DNA of 14,667 bases, from positions 1 through 14,667 of the forward strand of contig CALDHQ010000389.1 in NCBI GenBank assembly GCA_937894055.1. The letters are read 5' to 3'. Every line of letters starts with the position of its first letter. Positions within the stretch are counted from its first letter, which is position 1. The notes beneath the pieces are model-generated. The model had not been told where the DNA came from and made no database searches. It saw nothing but the letters and a program-made list of their open reading frames with translations. A program made the position numbers and the translations under genes. Of this stretch, positions 1 to 6,919 are shown one piece after another. Source of the DNA: an uncultured Polymorphobacter sp. Its GTDB lineage: Bacteria > Pseudomonadota > Alphaproteobacteria > Sphingomonadales > Sphingomonadaceae.

Positions 1-189
1 ACCTGGCAGGTCTACCTCATCGCGCTCCTCTTCGGCATCGGGGCGGCCTTCGACGGCCCGGCCCGGCAGTCCTTCGTCTCCGAGATGGTCGGGCAGGACG
101 ACGTCACCAACGCCGTCGGCCTCAACTCTGCGAGCTTCAACGCCGCCCGGATCCTCGGCCCGGCCCTGGCCGGCCTGATGATCGGTGGC
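1..189 (+). CDS. MFS transporter fragment, both ends missing
   Basis: Open in frame from the first base, this stretch encodes about 63 residues typical of the major facilitator superfamily group that includes EntS-like exporters. The segment FDGPARQSFVSEMVG followed by NAVGLNSASFNAARILGPAL is the family's cytoplasmic loop after helix 3 and the following helix 4-5 region. These proteins normally run to about 400-430 residues, so both the N-terminal part and everything after the fifth helix are absent. Codons end overwhelmingly in C (CTC, TCC, GTC, GCC), unlike the CTG, TCG and GAA habit of the rest of the window; this pattern is common in Actinobacteria. The reading frame runs without a stop into an unrelated barrel protein. 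Family assignment is by motif recognition and is fairly secure; the origin of the fragment is inferred. Confidence 0.7.
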
Positions 190-195
190 AACTGG
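178..195. other. Probable chimeric junction
   Basis: Around the glycine-glycine-asparagine codons at 184-192 the encoded protein changes from a membrane transporter helix to an outer-membrane beta-barrel sequence (NWLTVPQSTFAYYG). Codon style changes at the same place. The exact breakpoint cannot be fixed from one sequence and may lie a few bases either side. No insertion sequence, integrase gene or repeat is visible at the joint, which favours an assembly or library join over a natural recombination. Confidence 0.65.
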
Positions 196-873
196 CTGAC
201 GGTGCCGCAATCGACCTTCGCCTACTACGGCCCGACCGGCCTCGCCGGCACCCGCGAAGGGCTCGAGCTGTGGGACATCCGCTTCACCTGGGCGGCGGCG
301 CCCGGCACATCGGGGCCGTTCGTCGGTGCCGAGTTCGCGCAGCAGACCAACCGCAACTTCGCGATGCGCGCGCGCGCCGGCTACGGCGAAATCGGCTGGA
401 GCTTTCCGGCCGCAGCATGGTCGCCGACCTTCAGCTACCGCCTCGGCTATTTCTCCGGCGATGACCCGTCGACCGCCCGCTACGAACGCTGGGACCCGCT
501 GCTGTCGGGCGGCAACGGCGAGCAATGGGTGCAGGGCGCCAACATGTTCAAGGTCGTGCAGGATTCGAACTCGGTGGCGCAGCGCTTCCAGGCGCGGCTC
601 AAGCCTGTCAAGGCGGTCGAGCTGGTGCCGCAGGTCTGGATATTCCGCGCCGACAGCCTGTCGAACATCGGCGGCAATCCGGCGCTGCAGCAGCTGTCGA
701 GCAAGGACTATGGCGCCGAAGTCAACATGACCGTCAAATGGTTCGTGTCGCGCAACATCTATGTCCATGGCCACATCGCCTACACGATGCCCGGCCAGGC
801 GATCCGCAGCGCGCTGAATTATCAGGCCGACGACTGGGCGTCGGCGATGGCCTTCATTCGATACGCCTTCTGA
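190..873 (+). CDS. Alginate-export-type outer-membrane barrel, C-terminal part
   Basis: About 227 residues of an outer-membrane porin resembling the alginate export family (AlgE-like, PF13372). The sequence alternates polar and aromatic residues as barrel strands do. It contains the YFSGDDPSTARYERWDPLL segment that I associate with this family in sphingomonads, and it ends in phenylalanine (FIRYAF), the usual signal for barrel insertion by the Bam complex. Family members are about 400 residues or more with an N-terminal signal peptide. Here the first half and the signal peptide are missing, replaced by a transporter fragment. The stop is 17 bases before the next start, so the gene is probably the first visible member of the SDR operon and may admit its substrate. 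The specific solute is not readable; 'alginate' is only the family name. Confidence 0.65.
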   Translation, partial: NWLTVPQSTFAYYGPTGLAGTREGLELWDIRFTWAAAPGTSGPFVGAEFAQQTNRNFAMRARAGYGEIGWSFPAAAWSPTFSYRLGYFSGDDPSTARYERWDPLLSGGNGEQWVQGANMFKVVQDSNSVAQRFQARLKPVKAVELVPQVWIFRADSLSNIGGNPALQQLSSKDYGAEVNMTVKWFVSRNIYVHGHIAYTMPGQAIRSALNYQADDWASAMAFIRYAF

Positions 874-890
874 ACCGGAAAGGGACGACG

Positions 891-1868
891 ATGGAACGCA
901 AAACAGCTTCAGCACCGGCGCCGCTCGGGGCCTATGCCGCACCGCCGGCAACCGCCAATCCGGCCAAGCCGCTCAACCGCGACGTCAATGCGGTGCCCGA
1001 TGACTATTTCATCCCCGGCCGCTTCGCCGGCCGCACCTACATCGTCACCGGCTGCGCGCGCGGCATGGGGCGGATGGCCGCGATCCGGCTGTGCCGCGAA
1101 GGCGCCAATGTGGTGGGCGTCGACTGGCTCAAGGACGAAGGCGAAGCGGTCATCGCCGGCATCGTCGCTTCGGGCGGCAACGCGCGCTTCGTGTTCGGCG
1201 ATGTCTCCGAAAACGTCGTCGCCGATGAAATGGTGCGCATCGCGGTGGAGGCCTTTGGCCGCCTCGACGGCGCCATCAACAATGCCGGCGTGATGGACGC
1301 GGTGTTCCCCGGCGACCCGGTCGATTACGCCAGCCAGAAGCGGCTGGCGATGAACCCCATCCACGAATCGTCGGACGAATATTGGGACGTCGTCATGCGC
1401 GTCAACGCCACCGGCGTGTTCAAGTCGCTGCGCGCCGAATTGCGCCAGATGGTGACACAGGGCAGCGGCGGTTCGATCGTCAATGTCAGCTCGGTCGCGG
1501 GCCTGCGCGGCTTCGGCGGCACGCCGTCATATGTCGCCTCGAAACACGCCGTCACCGGCCTGACCAAGAACGCCGCGATCGACTATGCCGCCTATGGCAT
1601 CCGGGTGAATTCGGTGCACATGGCGAACACCGCGACGCCGATGGTCGACCGCGCGATGGAGCTGGTGCGCGCCAAGGTCAAGGCGTCGGGCGCCCCTCCC
1701 GGCATCGGCCTCGCCAAGACCAAAAGCCTGCTTCAGTACGAGGATTCGGCCGGACGCGATTCGACGCCGGCCGAACAGGTCGCGGTGATGCTCTTCCTTT
1801 TGTCGCCCGAATCGTCGAACCTGACCGGCGCAAACTACGCAACCGACGGTGGCTTTTCGACCTATTGA
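891..1868 (+). CDS. Short-chain dehydrogenase/reductase (cytoplasmic paralogue)
   Basis: A 325-residue classical SDR oxidoreductase, expected to interconvert an alcohol and a ketone with NAD(H). The cofactor motif TGCARGMG is at residues 53-60, and aspartate 78 ends the second strand (VVGVDW), which normally selects NAD over NADP. NNAG is at 130-133, and the catalytic set Asn172, Ser201, Tyr214 and Lys218 is complete (YVASK). The C-terminus ANYATDGGFSTY is also typical. The first 38 residues are an Ala/Pro-rich extension with no twin arginine and no hydrophobic core, so it should stay in the cytoplasm. The ATG at 891 is preceded by GGAAAGGGA at 877-885. It lies 17 bases after the barrel gene. 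A near-copy with a Tat leader lies at 2432-3442. The substrate is unknown. Confidence 0.88.
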   Translation: MERKTASAPAPLGAYAAPPATANPAKPLNRDVNAVPDDYFIPGRFAGRTYIVTGCARGMGRMAAIRLCREGANVVGVDWLKDEGEAVIAGIVASGGNARFVFGDVSENVVADEMVRIAVEAFGRLDGAINNAGVMDAVFPGDPVDYASQKRLAMNPIHESSDEYWDVVMRVNATGVFKSLRAELRQMVTQGSGGSIVNVSSVAGLRGFGGTPSYVASKHAVTGLTKNAAIDYAAYGIRVNSVHMANTATPMVDRAMELVRAKVKASGAPPGIGLAKTKSLLQYEDSAGRDSTPAEQVAVMLFLLSPESSNLTGANYATDGGFSTY

Positions 1869-1901
1869 GGTGCCGTCACCGGCGGGAAGGAGGCTGTTCA
1901 A

Positions 1902-2420
1902 ATGTCCAACCCGCCGGCACCGCGCGGCCTGATCGAGCAGCTTTACGCGACGGATTTTCCCGCCGCGCAATCGATCTGGGTCGAAGCCTTTTTGCCGCTG
2001 CTGATCGACTTGCGACGGGTCTTCGGCAACGACCTCGACAAGGTCATCATCCTGTCGGTCATCGGCCAGCAGATGTTGCGCGACCCGGCGATGCCGGCGC
2101 TGTCGCACGATGATGCGCGGACCGGTTCGCTTCCCGTCTGGCCGTGGCGCACCACCAACATCGATGCGCTGGCGCGGACGACCGGAATCCCGCGCGAAAG
2201 CGTGCGGCGCAAGGTCGCCGAGCTGATCGCCGACAACCTCGTCGTCCGTACCGACACCGGCGGCCTGACCATCCAGGCGGGTGCATCGGCGCGGCTGGCG
2301 TCATCGACTTTGGTCACCATCGCCATGCTCGACACGGTTTTTGAAAAATACCTCACGCTGCTGCGCACGCGCGGCGAGCTCGATTTCACCCAGACCACCC
2401 CGCCCAAACCCACCGCCTAG
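1902..2420 (+). CDS. Winged-helix transcriptional regulator
   Basis: A 172-residue protein with an N-terminal helical part and a probable helix-turn-helix at residues 85-110 ([22 protein letters not shown]), followed by a wing-like [12 protein letters not shown]. This resembles MarR- or GntR-type winged helices, but I cannot place it in a named family. The stretch at residues 25-60 is hydrophobic and may be a dimerisation or ligand part. A strong ribosome site, GGGAAGGAGG at 1884-1893, precedes the ATG. The gene lies between two paralogous SDR genes and its stop codon overlaps the next gene's ribosome site. It probably controls this cluster in response to the SDR substrate or product; that role is inferred from position only. 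Confidence 0.7.
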   Translation: MSNPPAPRGLIEQLYATDFPAAQSIWVEAFLPLLIDLRRVFGNDLDKVIILSVIGQQMLRDPAMPALSHDDARTGSLPVWPWRTTNIDALARTTGIPRESVRRKVAELIADNLVVRTDTGGLTIQAGASARLASSTLVTIAMLDTVFEKYLTLLRTRGELDFTQTTPPKPTA

Positions 2421-2431
2421 GAGACACTTCG

Positions 2432-3442
2432 ATGGACCGCCGTGACCTGCTCAAGACGATGACGATGGCCGCTGCCGCAGCGCCCGCGATGGCGGCTGCC
2501 AGCGCCGAGGCGCAGATTGCCATGGGTGGCGGGGCAACCACCCGCAACCCCGCCGCACGCGACATCACGCCCGCCAGCCCCGACTATTTCATCCCCGGCC
2601 GCTTTGCCGGCAAGACCATCCTCGTCACCGGCTGCGCGCGCGGGATGGGCGCAGGGGCCGCGCGGCGCGCCGCGCGCGAAGGTGCCAACATCGTCGGCGT
2701 CGACTGGATTCCCGATCTCGGCGCCGCGACGATTGCCGATATCGTTGCCAGCGGCGGCAAGGCAGTGTTCATCCCCGGCGACATCAGCGAGACCGCGGTG
2801 TGCGACCGCATGGTCAAGGCCGCTGTCGACAAGTTCGGCGGTCTCGACCTCGCGCTCAACAACGCCGGCGTCATGGACAGCGTCTATTCGGGCGCGCCGA
2901 TCGACCTCGCCAAGCAGCGCGCGCAAGTGTTCGCGCCGATCCACGAAGCCACCGACGACTATTTCGACACCGTCGTCCGCATCAACACCATCGGCATGTT
3001 CCGCGCGCTGCGCGCCGAGCTGCGGCAATTTCTGGCGCAGGGTCGCGGCGGCGCCATCGTCAACGTCGGCTCGATTGCCGGACTGACCGGGCTGGCCGGC
3101 AACCCCGCCTATGTCGCGTCGAAGCACGCGGTCACCGGCCTGACGCGCAACGCCGCGATCGACTATGCGCCGTACGGAATCCGCGTCAATTCGGTCAACA
3201 TGGCGGCGACCGACACGCCGATGGTCGAACGCGCCGGCAAGCTGGTGGCGGCGATGAACAACAGCTTCACCCCCAACATGGGGCGCGCCAAAACGATGTC
3301 GGTACTGGCTTATGCCGACAGCAAGCACCGCCCCGCAACGGTCGCCGAACAGGTGTCGATGATGCTGTTCCTGCTCTCCGACGAAGCCTCCAACTTCACC
3401 GGCGGCAGCTACGCAACCGATGGTGGCTGGACGACCTATTAG
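2432..3442 (+). CDS. Short-chain dehydrogenase/reductase with Tat-type leader
   Basis: A 336-residue SDR closely related to the one at 891-1868. It has TGCARGMG at residues 66-73, Asp91 at the end of strand two (NAD-type), NNAG at 143-146, and a catalytic Asn185, Ser214, Tyr227 and Lys231. The N-terminus differs: [20 protein letters not shown] carries an adjacent arginine pair, then an Ala-rich hydrophobic core ending near AEA at 25-27. This looks like a twin-arginine signal with a signal-peptidase site. If it works, the folded enzyme with bound cofactor goes to the periplasm, as known for Zymomonas glucose-fructose oxidoreductase. The ribosome site AGGAGA (2419-2424) overlaps the upstream stop TAG, so translation is probably coupled to the regulator. 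The leader could instead be a vestigial N-terminal extension. Confidence 0.85.
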   Translation: MDRRDLLKTMTMAAAAAPAMAAASAEAQIAMGGGATTRNPAARDITPASPDYFIPGRFAGKTILVTGCARGMGAGAARRAAREGANIVGVDWIPDLGAATIADIVASGGKAVFIPGDISETAVCDRMVKAAVDKFGGLDLALNNAGVMDSVYSGAPIDLAKQRAQVFAPIHEATDDYFDTVVRINTIGMFRALRAELRQFLAQGRGGAIVNVGSIAGLTGLAGNPAYVASKHAVTGLTRNAAIDYAPYGIRVNSVNMAATDTPMVERAGKLVAAMNNSFTPNMGRAKTMSVLAYADSKHRPATVAEQVSMMLFLLSDEASNFTGGSYATDGGWTTY

Positions 3443-3461
3443 GCCATTGGCCCGGGCAGCA

Positions 3462-3487
3462 CGGGGGTAGACGAAGGGCCACCCCCG
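3462..3487. terminator. Hairpin between SDR and marC genes
   Basis: CGGGGGT at 3462-3468 and ACCCCCG at 3481-3487 can pair as a 7-bp GC-rich stem with a 12-base loop, starting 20 bases after the SDR stop. No T-run follows, so this is a weak candidate for an intrinsic terminator. It could instead attenuate transcription or stabilise the upstream mRNA end. Confidence 0.3.
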
Positions 3488-3517
3488 GCACGGCACGACA
3501 ACGAAAGGCACAACCAA

Positions 3518-4132
3518 GTGATCGAACCCACGGCAATCGATCCGCTCCGCGTGCTCGGCGGGCTGCTGTTCACGCTGGTCGGCCCGGTTAAGATGATGCC
3601 GGTATTCTATGCGCGGACCGCGACCATGGACACCCGCGCGCGGGCTGTGCTCGCGGTCAAGGCGGCGGCGCTGGCGGCGCTGGGCATCGCCATTGCCGGC
3701 GTGGCGGGCACCGCCAAGATCGCGGACATGGGCATCTCGCGTGAGGCGCTGGGCACTGCCACCGGCCTGGTGCTCGCCATCATCGGGCTGACGCCGCTGA
3801 TCGGGGTCGATCTGCAGCCCGCGTCGAAATCAACGGCACCGCTCGATGCCCATAGCCTGGCGTTTCCGACACTGGTGCCGCCCTATGCCTTTGGCCTGAT
3901 CATCCTCATCAGCCTGTACATGCCCGAACCGGAAGGCGCCTACAAAATCGCGGTGATGGGCGTTGTGCTGATGGCGATCAACACTGTCGCCATGATCACG
4001 GCACAGTTTGTGCTCAGCCGGACGGGCATGATGCCGTTGCGCGTGCTCGGCGCGGTGTTCGGCATCCTGCAGCTTGCGCTCGGCATCCAGTTGATGTTCT
4101 GGGGCATTGCCAACGGCATCGCGGCGGTTTGA
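3518..4132 (+). CDS. MarC-family integral membrane protein
   Basis: A 204-residue inner-membrane protein of the MarC/UPF0056 family, whose molecular function is not established. An early link of E. coli MarC to multiple antibiotic resistance was later withdrawn. About six hydrophobic segments lie near residues 11-31, 45-65, 79-97, 117-134, 144-164 and 174-196. The loop VGPVKMMPVFYARTATMDTR, the segment GLVLAIIGLTPL and the proline-bearing AFPTLVPPYAFGLIIL match the family's repeated pattern. Length is close to the usual 200-220. The start is a GTG at 3518 with GAAAGG about ten bases upstream; a later ATG would remove most of helix one. It follows the Tat-leader SDR gene by 75 bases and may belong to the same transcript, though a hairpin lies between. 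Confidence 0.75.
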   Translation: MIEPTAIDPLRVLGGLLFTLVGPVKMMPVFYARTATMDTRARAVLAVKAAALAALGIAIAGVAGTAKIADMGISREALGTATGLVLAIIGLTPLIGVDLQPASKSTAPLDAHSLAFPTLVPPYAFGLIILISLYMPEPEGAYKIAVMGVVLMAINTVAMITAQFVLSRTGMMPLRVLGAVFGILQLALGIQLMFWGIANGIAAV

Positions 4133-4194
4133 ATGCCTGGCGGCCAGCACCTGCGGCAGCCCGCTCGAACACGCTGGAATAGAAAGCTTTGGTT

Positions 4195-4971
4195 ATGATC
4201 CGGCCCCTGGCCTTTGCCGCGCTGGCGGCCACGCTCGCAGCACCGGCGGCTGCCGCCGACTCCGCAACCAGCGGCTGGCAGTTCGAAGTTGTCCCCTATG
4301 TCTGGCTGCCGACCATCGGTGGCACCTTCCGCGGCGACGCCGCCGGTGGCGGCTCGACGGATTTCGAAATCAAGCCGGGCTCCTATCTCAAGGGCTTCGA
4401 ATCGGGCATCGCGGTGACCGGCGAAGTCCGCAAGGGCCGGGTCTTCGTCTATTCGGACCTGATGTACCTGCGCCTCGGCAGCGACAAATCGACGGTCATC
4501 GGGGTCGATCCGGGGCTGGTGCTCGACACCAGCTTCACCCTCAGAATGACCATGTGGTCGGCGGTCGGCGGCTATACCGTCGCCACCGGCAGCTGGGGGC
4601 GTGTCGATGCCTTTGCCGGCGCGCGCCTCGCCGGCACCGAATTCGACGGCAGCTTCGATCTGTCGCTACCGCTGGCCGGAACCGGCCGATCCACCACCAG
4701 TTTTTCGGGCAGCGAGGCGATCTGGAACGGCATCATCGGCACCAAGGGTCGGATTCAGCTCGGCCGTAACTGGTTCCTGCCGTTTTATGCCGACATCGGC
4801 ACCGGCGATTCCGACTTCACCTACCAGCTCGCCGGCGGCATCGGCTACCAGACCGGCTGGCTCGGCGTGTCGCTCGGCTGGCGCGCGCTGGTGATGAACC
4901 AGCCCGCCGACGAGCCTGTCGACAGGCTGACGCTTGGCGGGCCAACGCTCGCGTTCAACATGAATTTCTAG
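4195..4971 (+). CDS. Outer-membrane beta-barrel protein, unknown function
   Basis: A 258-residue secreted protein. Residues 1-21 (MIRPLAFAALAATLAAPAAAA) form a clear signal peptide with cleavage expected before Asp22. The mature part has amphipathic strands rich in Gly, aromatic residues and Thr (VVPYVWLPTIGGTF near the start, WLGVSLGWRALVM near the end). It closes with AFNMNF, a C-terminal phenylalanine typical of Bam-inserted barrels. The opening VVPYVWLP followed by a Gly-rich stretch is common in hypothetical sphingomonad and proteobacterial barrel proteins. The ATG at 4195 has AGAAAG at 4181-4186; an in-frame TTG at 4189 is too close to that site. It begins 62 bases after marC. A porin or small-ligand barrel role is inferred. 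Confidence 0.7.
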   Translation: MIRPLAFAALAATLAAPAAAADSATSGWQFEVVPYVWLPTIGGTFRGDAAGGGSTDFEIKPGSYLKGFESGIAVTGEVRKGRVFVYSDLMYLRLGSDKSTVIGVDPGLVLDTSFTLRMTMWSAVGGYTVATGSWGRVDAFAGARLAGTEFDGSFDLSLPLAGTGRSTTSFSGSEAIWNGIIGTKGRIQLGRNWFLPFYADIGTGDSDFTYQLAGGIGYQTGWLGVSLGWRALVMNQPADEPVDRLTLGGPTLAFNMNF

Positions 4972-4986
4972 GCTGCCACGCCGATT

Positions 4987-5003
4987 GCCGGGTCCCGCCC
5001 GGC
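4987..5003. terminator. Hairpin between convergent genes
   Basis: GCCGGG (4987-4992) and CCCGGC (4998-5003) form a 6-bp stem with a 5-base loop in the 79-bp space where the barrel gene and marR converge. A stem here could serve both strands, but neither side has a T-run, so termination is only possible, not shown. Confidence 0.3.
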
Positions 5004-5050
5004 CAAGGCCGTACCCACGTCGGGCGCGGTCTGAGCATCCTGAACAGCCG

Positions 5051-5479
5051 CTAGCCGCCGATCGCCTTCTCCAGCAGGCGGATCAAGGCATCGCGTTCGC
5101 CGGGGTCCCAATCCTTGAAATGCGCCTCCATCAGGCGGCGCCGGGTTTGCGCAAATTTCGTCACCATGGCTTGTCCCTGCGCGGTGGGCTGCAGCAGCCG
5201 CACGCGGCGATCCGATGCCGACGCGACCCGCTCGACCAGCCCGAGCTGTTCGAGCTTGGCGACCTGACGGCTGATCGTCGAATGGTCGCGGCCCACGGCA
5301 TCGGCGAGATCGACGGTGCCGGTCGGCCCCAGCACGCCGATCCGCGACAGCAACGGAAACAGCGCGCGGTCGAGCTTCACGCCGACCGCGTCGAGGAACT
5401 GCGCGTCGACATCGGGCCGGTTGAAGTCCGCTGAAATCTTCAGCAGCAAGCCGTGCAATTGGTCGGTCCAATGGGTCAT
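5051..5479 (-). CDS. MarR-family regulator of the monooxygenase operon
   Basis: A 142-residue MarR-type repressor. The winged helix spans about residues 54-100: GTVDLADAVGRDHSTISRQVAKLEQLGLV holds the helix-turn-helix, and ASDRRVRLLQPT is the DRR wing that contacts the minor groove. Helices at both ends (RRRLMEAHFKDWDPGERDALIRLLEK) are the dimerisation part. MarR proteins usually bind palindromes and release them when a phenolic or similar ligand binds. The start at 5479 (MTHW) is chosen because longer in-frame versions would translate the palindromic operator. There is no ribosome site before it, and the predicted promoter would begin the mRNA on this ATG. It diverges from an FAD monooxygenase gene, its likely target. 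Confidence 0.88.
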   Translation of the reverse strand: MTHWTDQLHGLLLKISADFNRPDVDAQFLDAVGVKLDRALFPLLSRIGVLGPTGTVDLADAVGRDHSTISRQVAKLEQLGLVERVASASDRRVRLLQPTAQGQAMVTKFAQTRRRLMEAHFKDWDPGERDALIRLLEKAIGG

Positions 5480-5480
5480 C

Positions 5481-5495
5481 CGTGCATTATGCACG
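5481..5495. promoter_or_regulatory. Palindromic operator 1 (MarR site)
   Basis: CGTGCATTATGCACG is a perfect 7-bp inverted repeat around a central T. It lies one base upstream of the marR start codon and covers the predicted marR -10 box. Its size fits a MarR dimer site. A second near-copy lies 49 bases away. Binding by the adjacent regulator is inferred. Confidence 0.8.
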
Positions 5496-5514
5496 AATTC
5501 ATTTGCCTTGTCAG
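5486..5514 (-). promoter_or_regulatory. Promoter of marR, giving a leaderless transcript
   Basis: On the minus strand CTGACA (plus-strand 5509-5514) and CATAAT (5486-5491) each match the sigma70 consensus at five of six positions. They are separated by exactly 17 bases. Initiation six to seven bases beyond the -10 falls at about 5480-5479, on the A of the marR ATG, so no leader and no Shine-Dalgarno site would exist. Operator 1 overlaps the -10 box, as expected for autorepression. Confidence 0.65.
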
Positions 5515-5529
5515 CGGCGATGCGATAAC

Positions 5530-5544
5530 CGTGCATTATACACG
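5530..5544. promoter_or_regulatory. Palindromic operator 2 (MarR site)
   Basis: CGTGCATTATACACG differs from operator 1 at one base, leaving one mismatch in its 7-bp arms. It ends 18 bases before the monooxygenase ATG, placing it over the likely start region or leader of that gene. The plus-strand promoter is not clear: TATAC-like sequence exists inside the site but lacks a well-spaced -35. Confidence 0.75.
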
Positions 5545-5562
5545 TAACTGGAAAGGGCCGGG

Positions 5563-6891
5563 ATGCTCGACGTGCTGATTGTGGGTGCTGGCCCTGCCGG
5601 TCTGACGCTGGCCATCGAACTGGCGCGGCGGGGTATCGCATTCCGCCTTATCGACCAGTCGCCCGAACCCTTCGCCGGGTCGCGCGGCAAGGGGCTGCAG
5701 CCGCGGACTCTGGAGATTCTCGATCATCTGGGTGTCGCCGAACCGATTCTGGCGGCGGGCTGCCTGTACCCCGACATGCGCGTGCATATGGGCCCCTTGT
5801 CGCTTCGCAAAGGCTCGCTCGGTACGCGGCACCCGGCCACCGAAGCGCGGCCTTACCCGAACCTGTGGATGGTGCCGCAGTCCGAAACCGCGCGCATTCT
5901 GCGCGAGCGCCTGACCGAACTGGGCGGGCAGGTCGAGCTCGGCATCGGCCTGCTGTCCTTTGCACAGGATGAGGCTGCGGTGACGGCGGTGCTGACCAAC
6001 GGCGAAACCGTGACTGCCGCCTATCTGGCCGGGTGCGACGGCGGTCGCAGCCTGGTGCGCAAGGCGCTGGGTCTGGCGTTCGACGGCGAGACGCTCGATG
6101 ACAAGACCAGCGTTGTCGCGGATCTGGAGATCGAGGGGCTCGACCGTACCGACTGGCATGTCTGGCCGATGAAGGGCGGCGAGCGGCTGCACCTGTGCCC
6201 GTTGCCCGGCACCGACCTGTTCCAGTTGCAGGCGCCGCAGTCGGTGCTGGCGAACGGTCTGGAAGCCGGGGTGCGGCGGGTGACGGGCCACCGCGTGACC
6301 CGCATCGCGTGGCAATCGACCTACGGCCACAGCACGCGGGCGGTCGATCGCTACCGCGTCGGCCGCGTGCTGCTCGCCGGCGATGCAGCGCACATCCACC
6401 CACCCGCCGGCGGGCAGGGGCTCAACACCAGCTTGCAGGACGCCTGGAACCTCGGCTGGAAACTGGCCTGGGCGGTTCGCGGCGGGCCGCAGGCGGTGCT
6501 CGACAGCTATGAGCAGGAGCGCCTGCCGGTGGCCCGGCGGCTTTTGCAGCTGACCAAGTCGCTGCACGAGTCGCGCAGCACCAAGCGCGGCGATCTGACC
6601 AACCAGCTTGACCAGAATTATCGCGACAGCCCGCTCGCGGCCGCCGCCCCCGAACCCGGCGCGACAGCGGCGCGGGCAGGCGATCTGGCCGCCGGTGACC
6701 ACATGCCCGATGCGCGGCTCGCCGATGGCCGGCGCCTGTACGACCGGCTGCGCGCGCCGCAGGCAGCGCAGCTCGAATACCGTGACGGCGTGCGCATTCT
6801 GCTGCGTCCGGACGGTTATATCGCGCAAATCTCCTCCGCCGACACCGGCAGCTATGCCGGCGCTGCGGTGACTAGAATCGCGATGGATTGA
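5563..6891 (+). CDS. FAD-dependent aromatic-type monooxygenase
   Basis: A 442-residue group A flavoprotein monooxygenase (PF01494, PheA/TfdB/RebC-like). It should use NAD(P)H and oxygen to hydroxylate an aromatic or polyketide-like compound in the cytoplasm. The dinucleotide fold GAGPAG is at residues 8-13, with acidic Asp31 ending strand two. The RGKGLQPRTLEIL segment at 41-53 is typical of this subgroup. The CDGGRS 'DG' motif is at 158-163, and the flavin-ribityl motif GDAAHIHPPAGGQGLN is at 273-288. Phenol-hydroxylase-like members have a C-terminal thioredoxin-like domain and reach 500-600 residues. Here only a short remnant (ILLRPDGYIAQIS, about 412-424) is left. The ribosome site GAAAGGG is at 5551-5557. 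The divergent MarR gene and shared operators suggest induction by a toxic or catabolised aromatic. The substrate is unknown. Confidence 0.88.
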   Translation: MLDVLIVGAGPAGLTLAIELARRGIAFRLIDQSPEPFAGSRGKGLQPRTLEILDHLGVAEPILAAGCLYPDMRVHMGPLSLRKGSLGTRHPATEARPYPNLWMVPQSETARILRERLTELGGQVELGIGLLSFAQDEAAVTAVLTNGETVTAAYLAGCDGGRSLVRKALGLAFDGETLDDKTSVVADLEIEGLDRTDWHVWPMKGGERLHLCPLPGTDLFQLQAPQSVLANGLEAGVRRVTGHRVTRIAWQSTYGHSTRAVDRYRVGRVLLAGDAAHIHPPAGGQGLNTSLQDAWNLGWKLAWAVRGGPQAVLDSYEQERLPVARRLLQLTKSLHESRSTKRGDLTNQLDQNYRDSPLAAAAPEPGATAARAGDLAAGDHMPDARLADGRRLYDRLRAPQAAQLEYRDGVRILLRPDGYIAQISSADTGSYAGAAVTRIAMD

Positions 6892-6919
6892 CAGCAACGA
6901 AGCAGGGAAGGATCGGGAA

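Noticed and set aside
525..890. Longer N-terminus for the first SDR, extending into the barrel gene
   Set aside because: This region is the barrel's coding frame shifted, and a good ribosome site at 877-885 with ATG at 891 gives a normal SDR start.
5480..5641. Extended start for the first MarR protein
   Set aside because: It would translate both palindromic operators and adds a sequence unlike MarR N-termini; MTHW at 5479 gives the usual length.
5536..6897. Long minus-strand open frame opposite the monooxygenase gene
   Set aside because: It mirrors a gene with complete FAD motifs, has no recognisable family and arises from high GC content. The same applies to the minus-strand frames at 2417-3517, 8843-9949 and 11788-12798.
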